From Dyella_A sp050749815 (lineage in GTDB: Bacteria; Pseudomonadota; Gammaproteobacteria; Xanthomonadales; Rhodanobacteraceae), in assembly GCF_050749815.1 (NCBI RefSeq), contig NZ_CP192735.1:2666001-2730000 (forward strand): a DNA stretch of 64,000 nucleotides, given 5' to 3'. The translations under genes and the position numbers were made by a program. The notes beneath the pieces are model-generated. The model had not been told where the DNA came from and ran no database searches. It saw only the letters and a program-made list of their open reading frames with translations. Positions 25,349 to 34,383 of this stretch are shown in pieces (positions within the stretch are counted from its first letter, which is position 1; every line of letters begins with the position of its first letter).

Positions 25349-27460
25349 TCACGCGTGCGCATAGCGCGCCGCGCCGCCGATCCAGCGCTCGATCAGCTGT
25401 CCGGCCGCCTGCGCATGGTCGCGCAGCATCGTCTCGCCCACTTCATGCACGGCATCGAGCAAATGGGCGTCGCGGGCCAGGTCGGCGATGCGGAAGCTGA
25501 GTTGCCCGGTCTGCCGCGTGCCCAGCACTTCGCCAGGGCCGCGCAGCTCCAGATCCTTCTCCGCGATGCGAAAGCCGTCGTTGGTCTCGCGCATCACCTG
25601 CAGGCGCTCGCGCGCCAGCTGGCCGATCGGCGGCTGGTACAGCAGCACGCAGTTGGAGGCCACGGCGCCGCGGCCGACCCGGCCGCGCAGCTGATGCAGC
25701 TGAGCCAGCCCCAGGCGCTCGCTGTTCTCGATCACCATCAGGCTGGCGTTGGGCACGTCCACCCCCACCTCGATCACCGTGGTGGCCACCAGCACGGCCA
25801 ATTCGCCCGCCTTGAAGGCATCCATCACCGCCCGCTTCTCCTTCGGCTTCATGCGGCCGTGGATGAGGCCAACGCCATGGCCGACCAGGGCCGCGGAAAG
25901 CTCCGCGTGCGCCACTTCGGCTGCCTGCGCGCGCAGTTGCTCGGACTCCTCGATCAACGTGCATACCCAGTACACCTGCCGCCCCTCGCCACAGGCGCCG
26001 GCAATGCGTTCGATCACCTCCGCCCGGCGGGCATTGGAGACGGCAATGGTCTGCACCGGCGTGCGCCCCGGGGGAAGCTCGTCGATGGACGACACGTCCA
26101 GGTCGGCGTAGGCGCTCATCGCCAGCGTGCGGGGAATGGGCGTGGCGGTGAGCACCAGCTGGTGGGGCACCTGGTCGCCCTCGAGCCCTTTGTCGCGCAG
26201 GGCCAGACGCTGGTGCACGCCGAAGCGGTGCTGCTCATCGACGATCACCAGGCCCAGCCGGCCGAATGCGACGCCCTCCTGCATCAGCGCGTGGGTGCCG
26301 ATCATCACCGGCGCCCCTTCCGCCACGCGCTTAAGCGCCTGCTGGCGCGCCTTGCCCTGCACCTTGCCAGCCAGCCACTCGACTGCGATGCCGAGCGGCT
26401 CCAGCCAGTGGCGGAAGTTGCGCAGGTGCTGCTCGGCAAGCAACTCGGTGGGCGCCATCAGCGCCACCTGATACCCCGCCTCCACCGCCGCCAGCGCGGC
26501 CAGCGCGGCGACCACCGTCTTGCCCGACCCCACGTCGCCCTGCACCAGGCGCAGCATCGGCTTGCTCTGCGAGAGATCGGCGATCACTTCCTCGGTCACG
26601 CGTTGCTGCGCGGCGGTGAGGGTGAACGGCAACGACGCCAACAGCTGGGCTCGCAGGGCGCCCGCCCCACCGAGCATCGGGGCACGCCGCAGGCGCACCG
26701 CCGCACGCATGCGACGCAGGCTCAGATGCTGGGTCAGCAGCTCCTCGAAGGCCAATCGCTGCTGGGCCGGATGAATCCCCAGCGTGAGCTGCCCCAGATG
26801 CGCATCGGCCGGCGGGCGGTGGACATAGAGCAGCGCCTCGCGCAGCGACGTCAGGCCGTGGGCCGCGCACAGCGCCGGAGGAATGAGTTCGAGCGCCGAT
26901 TCGGGCGGCAGCAGCGCGAGCGCCTTGGCGATCACGCTGGCCAGCCGCTTGGTGCCCAGCCCCTCGGTGGTGGGATACACCGGCGTCAGCAGTTCGCTCA
27001 TCGCCGCCGGCGTGCTGCCGGCCAGCCGTTCGTACTGCGGATGCACCATCTCCAGCCCCTGATTGCCCAGCCGCACCTCGCCGTAGCAGAGCAACCGCGT
27101 ACCGGGTTTGAGCAGATCCGCCTGGGCGCGGTGGAAATGGAAGAAGCGCAGCTGCAGCGTCTCACGCGAGTCGTCGCTGATCGCCACCTTCAGCTGCGGA
27201 CGAAAGCGAAAGCCGCGCTCGACCGCTTCCACCACGCCCTCGACCTGGGCGCGGTCGCCAGGGCGCAGGTCGGCGATCGGGGTGACCCGGGTGCGGTCCT
27301 CGTAGCGCAGCGGCAGGTGGAACCACAGGTCCTGCACCCGCTCCAGTCCCAGCCGCGTCAAGGTCTCGGCCAGCGCCGGGCCCACGCCGGGCAGGCTCGC
27401 CACCGGGCGCAGTCCGGGGGCGTCCATGGTGGGCAGGGCGGCAGCAGTTCGGGCAGGCAT
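25349..27460 (-). CDS. recG: ATP-dependent DNA helicase RecG
   Basis: Branch-migrating helicase of 703 residues that remodels stalled forks and Holliday junctions. An N-terminal wedge/OB domain (about 55-165) binds the junction. Motif I is RLVQGDVGSGKTVVAALA, motif II DEQHRFGVHQR, motif III VLTATPIPRTLAM. The RecG-specific C-terminal block has the MRETNDGFRIAEKDLELRGP motif. It sits in the spoT - ridA - recG order common in gammaproteobacteria. The 80-base gap after ridA has no obvious terminator. Confidence 0.96.
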   Translation of the reverse strand: MPARTAAALPTMDAPGLRPVASLPGVGPALAETLTRLGLERVQDLWFHLPLRYEDRTRVTPIADLRPGDRAQVEGVVEAVERGFRFRPQLKVAISDDSRETLQLRFFHFHRAQADLLKPGTRLLCYGEVRLGNQGLEMVHPQYERLAGSTPAAMSELLTPVYPTTEGLGTKRLASVIAKALALLPPESALELIPPALCAAHGLTSLREALLYVHRPPADAHLGQLTLGIHPAQQRLAFEELLTQHLSLRRMRAAVRLRRAPMLGGAGALRAQLLASLPFTLTAAQQRVTEEVIADLSQSKPMLRLVQGDVGSGKTVVAALAALAAVEAGYQVALMAPTELLAEQHLRNFRHWLEPLGIAVEWLAGKVQGKARQQALKRVAEGAPVMIGTHALMQEGVAFGRLGLVIVDEQHRFGVHQRLALRDKGLEGDQVPHQLVLTATPIPRTLAMSAYADLDVSSIDELPPGRTPVQTIAVSNARRAEVIERIAGACGEGRQVYWVCTLIEESEQLRAQAAEVAHAELSAALVGHGVGLIHGRMKPKEKRAVMDAFKAGELAVLVATTVIEVGVDVPNASLMVIENSERLGLAQLHQLRGRVGRGAVASNCVLLYQPPIGQLARERLQVMRETNDGFRIAEKDLELRGPGEVLGTRQTGQLSFRIADLARDAHLLDAVHEVGETMLRDHAQAAGQLIERWIGGAARYAHA

Positions 27461-27540
27461 CGGAGAAGCCTAATGGAGGCGACGCGCCTCCTGCAGCGGC
27501 CACGGCATCAGCGCGCGTGGGCGCCTGCCGCGCGGGCGGC

Positions 27541-27924
27541 TCAGTCCAGCGCCATCACCGCATCGACCTCAACCTGCGCGCCCTTGGGCAGCGCCGACAC
27601 TTCGATCGTCGAGCGCGCCGGATACGGCGCCTGGAAATACTCGGCCATCACCGCGTTGACCTCGGCGAAGTGGCCCAGGTCGGTGACGTAGATGCCCACG
27701 CGCACGATCTGCGCGAGCGAGCCACCGGCGGCCTCGGCCACGGCGGCTAGGTTGTCGAAGACGCGGCGGGTCTGCGCCTGGATGTCGCCCTCGATCAGCG
27801 CACCGGTAGCCGGATCGAGCGGAATCTGACCCGAGAAATACACCGTATTGCCGGCCCGCACGGCCTGCGAATACGGGCCGATGGCTGCGGGCGCACGCTC
27901 GGTGGCGATGATGCTGCGGGACAT
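27541..27924 (-). CDS. ridA: RidA family 2-iminobutanoate/2-iminopropanoate deaminase
   Basis: Trimeric enzyme of 127 residues that hydrolyses reactive imines released by PLP enzymes, protecting IlvE, GlyA and others. Family marks: AIGPYSQAVRAGNTVYFSGQ at residues 14-33, the substrate-binding Arg in PYPARSTIEVSALPKGA (active RidA subgroup) and the terminal VEVDAVMALD. Small and cytosolic. It lies between spoT and recG, a placement typical of this phylum, and is likely co-transcribed with spoT (79-base gap, no terminator seen). Confidence 0.95.
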   Translation of the reverse strand: MSRSIIATERAPAAIGPYSQAVRAGNTVYFSGQIPLDPATGALIEGDIQAQTRRVFDNLAAVAEAAGGSLAQIVRVGIYVTDLGHFAEVNAVMAEYFQAPYPARSTIEVSALPKGAQVEVDAVMALD

Positions 27925-28003
27925 GGAAACACCTCGTGGCAGGGATGATGGGAAAGGCGCCGCATCGTGCGACGCAAGCCGCCGCGAGGCAAGCGCAGAA
28001 CCG

Positions 28004-30229
28004 CTACAGCGGATAACGATGCGCGCCGCTGACCACGCCGGTGCGGCGCACGCGACGGATCACCTCGGCCAGATGGCGGCGACTCTTCACCTCCATCGTG
28101 AACAACAACGTGGCCGCGGCGGCATCGCGCTCGACGTACTCCACGTTCTCGATGTTGGAGTCCGCGTCGGCGATCGCCGCGGCGACCGTGGCCAGCACGC
28201 CGGGGCGATTGATGACCTCGATGCGCAGCTCGGCGCGGTAGTCGCCCTGCACATCGCGATCCCACTCGATCGACACCTTGCGCTCGGGCGACTTGCGCAA
28301 CTCGGCAACGTTCGGGCACTCCTCGCGATGGACCACGATGCCCTTGCCGGAGGAGAGGTAGCCGACGATGTCGTCGCCCGGCAACGGGTGGCAGCAGTTG
28401 GCGAAGCTGAGCACGCCGCGCTCAGCGCCGGTGATGCGGATCTTCTCGCTGCTCGGCGCCGGGATGAGCGCACGCGAGCGCTTGCCGCGCGCGGCGACCA
28501 GCTGCGCGGCCACCAGGTCGGGCATGCGGTTGCCCAGCGCGATGTCGGCCAGCAACTCCTCCAGCCGATGCAGCTTGGCCTCGGCGAGAAAGCGGTCAAG
28601 CACCGCCGGCGCGATGCCGTCCAGGCTGCTGCCCAGCGCGTCAAGCGCGCGATCAAGCATGCGATGGCCGAAATCCACGGCGTCCTCGTGCTGCAGGTGC
28701 TTGAGGAACTGGCGGATCGCCGTGCGCGCCTTGCCGGTGACCACCGACTCCAGCCAGGCCGGGTTGGGCACGGCCGAGGGCGCGGTGATGATCTCCACCA
28801 GCTGACCGGATTCGAGCCGGGTACGCAGCGGCACCAGCTTCTTGTCCACGCGTGCGGCCACCGCGTGATGGCCGACGTCGGTATGCACGGCGTAGGCGAA
28901 ATCCAGCGCGGTGGCGTTGCGCGGCATCGAGAGGATGTCCCCGCGCGGCGTGAACAGATAGACCTCGTCCGGGAACAGGTCGATCTTGACGTTCTCGATG
29001 AATTCGCTCGACGAGGCAGTGTTGGCCTGGCTGTCGGCCAGCGAGGACAGCCACTCGCGCGCGCGCGCCTGCGCGCTGTTGGCCGGGCCCGAGTCGGTCT
29101 TGTAGGCCCAGTGCGCCGCCACGCCGCGTTCGGCCACCGAATCCATTTCGGCGGTGCGGATCTGCACCTCGATCGGCGCGCCGAACGGCCCCAGCAACAC
29201 GGTGTGCAGCGACTGGTAACCGTTGGCCTTGGGGATCGCGATGAAGTCCTTGAAGCGGCGATCCACTGGTTTGTACAGCGTGTGCACCGCGCCCAGCGCC
29301 ATGTAGCACTGCATGGCGCTGTCGACCACCACGCGGAAGCCGTAGACGTCCATCAGCTGGGCGAAGGTCTTGTGCTCGTTGCGCATCTTCGAATAGATGC
29401 TCCACGGCGACTTGATCCGCCCCACCACGCGTGCCACCACATGCTCCGAGGCCAGCCGCTGGGTCAGCGCGGCCTCGATCTTGCCCATCGCCTCGCGGCG
29501 GTTGCCCAGCGCGGCGCGAATGCGCTCGCTGATCACGCGGTAGCGGTCCGGATACAGGCCGCGGAAGCCCAGGTCCTGCAGCTCGGCCTTGAACTTGTTC
29601 ATGCCCAGGCGCTGGGCGATCGGCGCGTAGATCTCCAGCGTCTCGCGCGCGATACGCCGGCGCGAGGAGGTGTCCTTCGCGCCCAGCGTGCGCATGTTGT
29701 GCAGGCGATCGGCCAGCTTGATCAGGATCACACGGATGTCGCGCGCCATCGCCAGCAGCATTTTGCGGAAGCTTTCCGCGTCGGCTTCCTGGCGATTGCT
29801 GAAGCGCATCTTGTCGAGCTTGGTGACGCCGTCGACCAGCTCGGCCACGGTCTCGCCAAACTCTCCCGCCAGCTCGGCGCGGCTGAGCTGGGTGTCCTCA
29901 AGCGTGTCGTGCAGGATCGCCGCGATGATGGTCTCGGCATCCAGGCCCAGCTCGGCGAGGATGCCGGCCACCGCGATGGGATGGGTGATGTACGGCTCGC
30001 CGCTCTTGCGGGCCTGGCCGGCGTGCGCCACGGCGCCAATGCGATAGGCGCGGACCACGCGCTCGACCTGGTCGGCCGGAAGGTAAGTCAGTCGATCCTT
30101 GAGTGCCAGCACGTAGTCCGGCAACACCGCGGCTTCCGAAGGATCTGCCGCGGCGATGGGCGCGGGAATGCGCTGCCCGCTCAGACAGGCACCCCGTGCG
30201 GGGCGGGCATTGCGACGGCGCCGGCGCAC
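28004..30229 (-). CDS. spoT: Bifunctional (p)ppGpp synthetase/hydrolase SpoT
   Basis: RelA/SpoT homologue of up to 741 residues controlling (p)ppGpp. Order: HD hydrolase domain with ITHP and the HD pair in AAILHDTLEDT (about 80-112, so hydrolase intact), synthetase domain (KSPWSIYSKM to VEVQIRTAEMD, about 255-365), TGS (DEVYLFTPRGDILSMPRNAT, about 405-465), helical/zinc-finger-like part (FANCCHPLPGDDIVGYL) and a C-terminal ACT domain. The start is uncertain: GTG 30229 has no ribosome binding site, whereas GTG at 30127 (residue 35, just before LPDYVLALKDR) has GGAAG and matches the E. coli SpoT N-terminus. Downstream of rpoZ, as in relatives. Confidence 0.95.
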   Translation of the reverse strand: MRRRRRNARPARGACLSGQRIPAPIAAADPSEAAVLPDYVLALKDRLTYLPADQVERVVRAYRIGAVAHAGQARKSGEPYITHPIAVAGILAELGLDAETIIAAILHDTLEDTQLSRAELAGEFGETVAELVDGVTKLDKMRFSNRQEADAESFRKMLLAMARDIRVILIKLADRLHNMRTLGAKDTSSRRRIARETLEIYAPIAQRLGMNKFKAELQDLGFRGLYPDRYRVISERIRAALGNRREAMGKIEAALTQRLASEHVVARVVGRIKSPWSIYSKMRNEHKTFAQLMDVYGFRVVVDSAMQCYMALGAVHTLYKPVDRRFKDFIAIPKANGYQSLHTVLLGPFGAPIEVQIRTAEMDSVAERGVAAHWAYKTDSGPANSAQARAREWLSSLADSQANTASSSEFIENVKIDLFPDEVYLFTPRGDILSMPRNATALDFAYAVHTDVGHHAVAARVDKKLVPLRTRLESGQLVEIITAPSAVPNPAWLESVVTGKARTAIRQFLKHLQHEDAVDFGHRMLDRALDALGSSLDGIAPAVLDRFLAEAKLHRLEELLADIALGNRMPDLVAAQLVAARGKRSRALIPAPSSEKIRITGAERGVLSFANCCHPLPGDDIVGYLSSGKGIVVHREECPNVAELRKSPERKVSIEWDRDVQGDYRAELRIEVINRPGVLATVAAAIADADSNIENVEYVERDAAAATLLFTMEVKSRRHLAEVIRRVRRTGVVSGAHRYPL

Positions 30230-30296
30230 GCACGAACGCTGCGCCGGGCCACAGCCCGCGCAGCGCCTTCATGCATCGGGCCGCCGACGGTCATGC

Positions 30297-30587
30297 TCAG
30301 TCGTCCCCGCCCTTGGAGAGATCGTCGTCCACCTCGGCCGCCGCCCACTCCAGCGCCTCGCGCTCGGCGCGCTCACGCTCGGCCTTGTCGATCTCGTCGA
30401 TGGTTGCCTGGTCGATGCGGCGATCAGCGATCTCGCGCAGAGCCAGCACAGTCGGCTTGTCGTGGTCGGGGTTGACCGCCGGATCGGCGCCCTTGGACAG
30501 CTGGCGGGCGCGCTTGGTCGCCATCAGCACCAGTTCGAAACGGTTGTCGACCACCTCAAGGCAGTCTTCCACGGTAATGCGTGCCAT
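30297..30587 (-). CDS. rpoZ: RNA polymerase omega subunit
   Basis: RpoZ of 96 residues, which wraps the beta' C-terminus and contributes to the ppGpp site 1. The N-terminal MARITVEDCLEVVDNRFELV and KRARQLSKG are diagnostic. The C-terminal tail is acidic (AAAEVDDDLSKGGDD). First gene of rpoZ - spoT - ridA - recG. In E. coli and Xanthomonas gmk precedes it directly; here gmk is 4.8 kb away, across the mla genes. A good promoter lies at 30628-30656. Confidence 0.96.
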   Translation of the reverse strand: MARITVEDCLEVVDNRFELVLMATKRARQLSKGADPAVNPDHDKPTVLALREIADRRIDQATIDEIDKAERERAEREALEWAAAEVDDDLSKGGDD

Positions 30588-30627
30588 GCGAAATCCTCAG
30601 GCGGTAAAGCAACTTGGAAGGTCGTTC

Positions 30628-30656
30628 AGTGTATCCAGGGTACGCTTTGCTGGCAA
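30628..30656 (-). promoter_or_regulatory. Predicted sigma-70 promoter of rpoZ-spoT
   Basis: On the minus strand TTGCCA (30651-30656, 5/6) and TACACT (30628-30633, 4/6) are separated by 17 bases. The implied 5' leader is about 35 bases. Having its own promoter fits the separation of rpoZ from gmk. Confidence 0.5.
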
Positions 30657-30785
30657 TCGACCAGCGCGTATCATGCCCGGTTGCACCGCGGCCAGGAGGC
30701 GAAAGCGCCGCGAAACCCGTGCATAATATAAAACCAGACAGTACACTTTCTTCCTTCCCCGGTTCAGCGACGGATTCGAGACCGA

Positions 30786-31628
30786 ATGCTTCACCCACGA
30801 CTCCCTTCCTGGCTGCGCCGCGCGGCCGTCCTCGGCGCGATCGCCCTGCTGGCCGGCTGCACCATTGCCAAGCCGCGCAATGACGACCCGCTGGAGAAGT
30901 ACAACCGCAAGGTTTACGCGTTCAACGACTCGCTCGACAAGGCGGTGATCCGCCCCGTCGCGGTGGGCTATCGCAAGGTGACCAATCCGCCGGTGCGCCG
31001 CTCGGTGGGCGACTTCTTCACCAACCTGCGCATGCCGGTGACGGTGGCCAACGACCTGCTCCAGGCGCGTCCGAAGCAGGCGCTGCAGAGCACCGGGCGG
31101 TTCCTGATCAACCTGACGCTGGGTATCGGCGGCCTGTTCGATCCGGCCAGCTCGCTGGGGCTGCCGATCGAGAGCAACGACTTCGGCGTCACTCTCGCCC
31201 GCTGGGGTGTGCCCGAGGGCGATTACCTGATGCTGCCTTTCCTCGGCCCGACCACGGTGCGCGATGTGTGGCAGGTGCCGGTGGACGGCTACTTCTTCGA
31301 CCCGCTGACGATTTACGCGCGCAACCACAGCTACCACTACGGCCAGCAGTACCTGCCGCAGCTGGTCTACCTGGTAAACCTGCGCTCGCGCGCGTTCGAT
31401 GCGGAGGGTTTCCTGCAGTCCGCCTACGACCCGTATGTGTTCGTGCGCGACGCCTATCGCCAGCGCCGTCTCTACAAGATCTACGACGGCAATCCACCGG
31501 CCAGCCTGATCGAGCAGATGCAAGGGCTGGACCAGGACAACTTCGATCCCGACCAGCTGCTCGAAGAGCAGCATCAGTGGGAAAACAAGCATCCGGATCA
31601 GAGCAACGGCTCCGGCGGCAAGGGCTGA
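30786..31628 (+). CDS. mlaA: Outer-membrane lipoprotein MlaA (VacJ)
   Basis: Outer-membrane component of the Mla system, 280 residues. It removes mislocalised phospholipids from the outer leaflet and passes them to MlaC. Signal and lipobox: AIALLAGC. The VacJ core is clear: DPLEKYNRKVYAFNDSLDKA, VGDFFTNLRMPVTVANDLLQ, FDPASSLGLP. The acidic C-terminal extension (LEEQHQWENKHPDQSNGSG) is longer than in E. coli. It is convergent with mlaFEDCB rather than in the operon, and the two share one terminator. An AT-rich CATAATATAAA (30722-30732) upstream is a plausible -10. Confidence 0.95.
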   Translation: MLHPRLPSWLRRAAVLGAIALLAGCTIAKPRNDDPLEKYNRKVYAFNDSLDKAVIRPVAVGYRKVTNPPVRRSVGDFFTNLRMPVTVANDLLQARPKQALQSTGRFLINLTLGIGGLFDPASSLGLPIESNDFGVTLARWGVPEGDYLMLPFLGPTTVRDVWQVPVDGYFFDPLTIYARNHSYHYGQQYLPQLVYLVNLRSRAFDAEGFLQSAYDPYVFVRDAYRQRRLYKIYDGNPPASLIEQMQGLDQDNFDPDQLLEEQHQWENKHPDQSNGSGGKG

Positions 31629-31654
31629 TCGCGGGCGCTACGGCACCGTCCCAG

Positions 31655-31692
31655 CCAAGAAAAAAGGGCCCCACGGGGCCCTTTTTTCTTGG
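31655..31692. terminator. Bidirectional terminator shared by mlaA and mlaFEDCB
   Basis: Perfect 18-bp arms (31655-31672 and 31675-31692) around a 2-base centre. The stem carries a GGGCCCC core flanked by A6 and T6, so each strand reads a GC stem followed by TTTTTTCTT. It lies 26 bases after mlaA and 16 bases after mlaB. Confidence 0.92.
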
Positions 31693-31708
31693 CGGTCCAG
31701 CGGAGCGG

Positions 31709-32011
31709 TCAGGCCGCGAGCAGATCCTCGACCTCGCAAACCTGCGCCAGGGCGTGCAGGCCCGCAGGAAGATGCCGCACGCTCAGCACCCGCCCACGCG
31801 CACGCACCTCGGCAAGCACCACCAGCAGGCACGACAGGCCTGCGCTGTCGCCGCGGGCGACGCCCGCCAGGTCCAGCGCACTGAACGATCCGCTGGCGAG
31901 CTTCCCGCGCAGCGCCAGCAGGGCGGCATGCGCGGTGTCGAAGGTCAGCACACCGCTCACCGCCAGCGTGGCGTCGTCGCGCGCTTCGAGCTGGAATCCG
32001 CTCTGGCTCAC
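31709..32011 (-). CDS. mlaB: STAS domain protein MlaB
   Basis: Small cytosolic STAS-domain protein of 100 residues that binds the MlaF ATPase and is needed for MlaFEDB assembly and activity. The STAS core LDLAGVARGDSAGLSCLLVV (residues 45-64) places the conserved DSAG loop over the helix that contacts MlaF; E. coli MlaB has a functional Thr/Ser in this loop. Last gene of mlaFEDCB, start overlapping mlaC by 4 bases. Identification rests on the domain plus operon position, since STAS sequences alone are poorly conserved. Confidence 0.9.
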   Translation of the reverse strand: MSQSGFQLEARDDATLAVSGVLTFDTAHAALLALRGKLASGSFSALDLAGVARGDSAGLSCLLVVLAEVRARGRVLSVRHLPAGLHALAQVCEVEDLLAA

Positions 32012-32676
32012 GATGCCTTGCCGTCCTTCTCCATCGTCTTGAGCGCATCCTCGCCGCGCGTCTCCAGGTTGGTGATCAGCTGGTCGATGCCGACCTTGCG
32101 GATCTCCGCATCCACCTGGTTGCGGTAGTTGGTGACGTAGGAAATGCCTTCGATGATCACGTCGTAGGCCTTCCAGTCGCCGTTGCGGCTCTTGCGGAAG
32201 GCGTAGTCCACCGACACCTTCTTGCCGTCCTCGAGCACCACCTGGGTGCGCACCACGGTGCGCTTGTCGTTGAGGTCGCCGTTGAACGGCAGCACCACCA
32301 CGGCACCCTTGGTGTAGTTCAGCAGGCCCTCGGCGTAGCGGTTGGTGATGGAGTTGTAGAACGCCTTGGCGAAGCGCTCGCGTTCGGCCGGCGTGGCCTC
32401 GCGCGCGTGCTGGCCGAGCACCAGGATGGAGGCGTAGTCGATGTCGAAGTGCGGCAGGAAGACGTCGTCGATCACCGCGATGAGTTTTTCGCGGTTGTTC
32501 TTCAACTCGTCTTTGTGACCGGCGATGGTGGTATCCAGGTCGTGCGCGATCGTCTTCACGACCTGCTCGGGGGTCTGCTGGGCGGAGGCCGCCGCAGCGG
32601 TGTCCTGCGCCAGCGCAGGGGCGGCCAGCGAAGCGCCGAGGGTCAGGGCGAGAGCGAGTGCCAGGGGACGCAGCAT
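32008..32676 (-). CDS. mlaC: Periplasmic phospholipid-binding protein MlaC
   Basis: Soluble periplasmic lipid carrier of 222 residues shuttling phospholipid between MlaA and MlaFEDB. Signal peptide: ALALTLGASLAAPALAQD. Core motifs: FDIDYASILVLGQHAREATP, FAKAFYNSITNRYAEGLLNY and YDVIIEGISYVTNYRNQVDA, the Tol-Ttg2/MlaC family hallmarks. Starts 38 bases after mlaD; its 3' end overlaps mlaB. Confidence 0.95.
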   Translation of the reverse strand: MLRPLALALALTLGASLAAPALAQDTAAAASAQQTPEQVVKTIAHDLDTTIAGHKDELKNNREKLIAVIDDVFLPHFDIDYASILVLGQHAREATPAERERFAKAFYNSITNRYAEGLLNYTKGAVVVLPFNGDLNDKRTVVRTQVVLEDGKKVSVDYAFRKSRNGDWKAYDVIIEGISYVTNYRNQVDAEIRKVGIDQLITNLETRGEDALKTMEKDGKAS

Positions 32677-32714
32677 GGGGAAACTCCTAGGGGAGAAGGT
32701 CGATGGTCGCGCGG

Positions 32715-33569
32715 TTACTTCGCGCCGTCGGCGGGCTTGTTGCCGCCCTTGTCGCTGGGCGAGCCGTTGACCAGGAACTTGCCGATCAGGTCCTCCAGCT
32801 GCATCGCGGACTGGGTGAGGATCATCTCGTCACCGTCCTTGAGCATGTCGGGGGAGCCGCCGGGTTGCACCGCAACATACTGGCTGCCGATCAAACCGCT
32901 GGTGAATACCGCAGCCGAGGAATCGTCCGGAATCTGGTCGTACTTCTTGTCGATCGCCAGGGTCACCAGCGCGTCGAGCTTGACCGGGTCGGCCTGCACC
33001 GACTGCACGCTGCCGATCGCCACGCCGGCCATCTTCACCGGGGCGCCCGGCGACAGTGCACCGACGTTGGTGAAGCGGGCCTTCACCGTGTAGGTGCCGC
33101 CGAGGTTGTCGGCCGAGGCGCCCGCGCCGAAGAACTTGCCCAGCATCGCCTCCAGCGGCTCGGTCGACTTGCTCAGCGCCAGCGTGCCGCCGTCGCTCAC
33201 GAACTTCTTCGCGCTGCCGAACTGCAGGCCCACGTACTGGTCGCCCAGCAGGCCGCTGGTGAACACGGTGGCCACCGAGTCGATCGGGATCTGGTTGTAC
33301 TTCTTGTCGATCGAGAGGGTGACGTCGGCCACTTCCTTGCCCGGCTCCAGCGCAATGGATTCCACCTGGCCCACGCGTACGCCGGCGATCTTCACCGGCG
33401 CGCGCTCCTTGAGCTGGCCGACGTTGGCGAAATGGGTGGACACCGTATAGCTGGGCCCCTGGTGCACGTTGGCGACCGAGGTGGTCTGGGTCGCCAGGTA
33501 GGCCAGTGCGGCAAAGCCGAGCACGATGAACAGGCCGGTGCCGACGGCATAGGATTTTCGCTGGGTCAC
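32715..33569 (-). CDS. mlaD: MlaD-type protein with two tandem MCE domains
   Basis: Inner-membrane anchored lipid-transfer protein of 284 residues. One N-terminal helix (AVGTGLFIVLGFAALAYLA) is followed by two MCE domains, residues 41-146 and 160-265. The two align without gaps over 106 positions, with 56 identical by hand count (for example KIAGVRVGQV against KMAGVAIGSV and FTSGLLGDQYVG against FTSGLIGSQYVA). E. coli MlaD has a single MCE domain in about 183 residues; PqiB and LetB have three and seven. The operon context (mlaF-E-D-C-B) assigns it to Mla. The duplication would give a ring of twelve MCE units in a hexamer, a two-tier tunnel. The C-terminal tail is hydrophilic. Confidence 0.94.
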   Translation of the reverse strand: MTQRKSYAVGTGLFIVLGFAALAYLATQTTSVANVHQGPSYTVSTHFANVGQLKERAPVKIAGVRVGQVESIALEPGKEVADVTLSIDKKYNQIPIDSVATVFTSGLLGDQYVGLQFGSAKKFVSDGGTLALSKSTEPLEAMLGKFFGAGASADNLGGTYTVKARFTNVGALSPGAPVKMAGVAIGSVQSVQADPVKLDALVTLAIDKKYDQIPDDSSAAVFTSGLIGSQYVAVQPGGSPDMLKDGDEMILTQSAMQLEDLIGKFLVNGSPSDKGGNKPADGAK

Positions 33570-33612
33570 GGCACGATCCTCGAAGCGGAAGAGACGGAAG
33601 AAATCACGGGAG

Positions 33613-34383
33613 TCACATCAGGAAGGCGGTGAGCACGAAATCCAGCGCCAGGATGGCGATGGACGAGGCGACCACGGTACGCGTGGTGGCGTAGGCCACG
33701 CCCTCGCTGGTCGGCGCCGTGGTGTAGCCCTGGAACACGGCGATCAGCGAAACCACCGCACCGAACACCAGGCTCTTGTAGATCACGCCGTTGACCACGT
33801 CCTTCCACACGTCGACGGTGGAGGTCATGTTCGACCAGAACGTGCCGTTGTCGATGCCCAGCCAGGTCACGCCAACAAGGTGACCGCCGAACACACCCAG
33901 CGCGCAGAACACGCAGCACAGCAGCGGCATCGCGATCACGCCGGCGAGGAAGCGCGGCGCGGCGACGTAGGCGATCGGGTCGACCGCCATCATCTCCATC
34001 GCGGCGATCTGGTCGGTGGCCCGCATCAGGCCGATCTCGGCGGTGATCGAGGTGCCCGCGCGGCCGGCGAACAGCAGCGCCGTGACCACCGGACCCAGCT
34101 CGCGGTAGATCGCGATCGCCACCACCGTGCCGCTGGCCGCAGTGCCGCCGAAGATCGACAGCACGTAGTACAGCTGCAGGCCCAGCACCATGCCCACGAA
34201 CAGGCCGCAGGTCATGATGATGGTGAGGCTCATTGCGCCGGTGAACCACAGCTGGCGCACGGTCTCGCGACCGTGGCGGAAGCTGCGCGGCACGGCTGCC
34301 AGGATGGTCAGCAGGAACAGGCCGCAGGCGCCGATCTGCGCCAGTGCCTCGGTCACCGCGTTGCGTTGGGGCTGCGCGCTCAT
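33613..34383 (-). CDS. mlaE: Mla ABC transporter permease MlaE
   Basis: Inner-membrane permease of 256 residues of the MlaE/ABC2-permease family. Several membrane helices and the family signature YRELGPVVTALLFAGRAGTS, then EIGLMRATDQIAAMEMMAVD, are intact; the latter forms the coupling helix toward MlaF. ATG 34383 overlaps the mlaF stop (ATGA); further in-frame ATG upstream is within mlaF and is not used. Acts as a dimer with two MlaF, two MlaB and a MlaD hexamer. Confidence 0.95.
   Translation of the reverse strand: MSAQPQRNAVTEALAQIGACGLFLLTILAAVPRSFRHGRETVRQLWFTGAMSLTIIMTCGLFVGMVLGLQLYYVLSIFGGTAASGTVVAIAIYRELGPVVTALLFAGRAGTSITAEIGLMRATDQIAAMEMMAVDPIAYVAAPRFLAGVIAMPLLCCVFCALGVFGGHLVGVTWLGIDNGTFWSNMTSTVDVWKDVVNGVIYKSLVFGAVVSLIAVFQGYTTAPTSEGVAYATTRTVVASSIAILALDFVLTAFLM

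Noticed and set aside
25355..27691. 778-codon open frame opposite recG
   Set aside because: Shadow of recG; no ribosome binding site or recognisable domain.
27848..30475. 875-codon open frame opposite spoT and rpoZ
   Set aside because: Shadow frame across two core genes; repetitive His/Arg/Gln/Ala composition.
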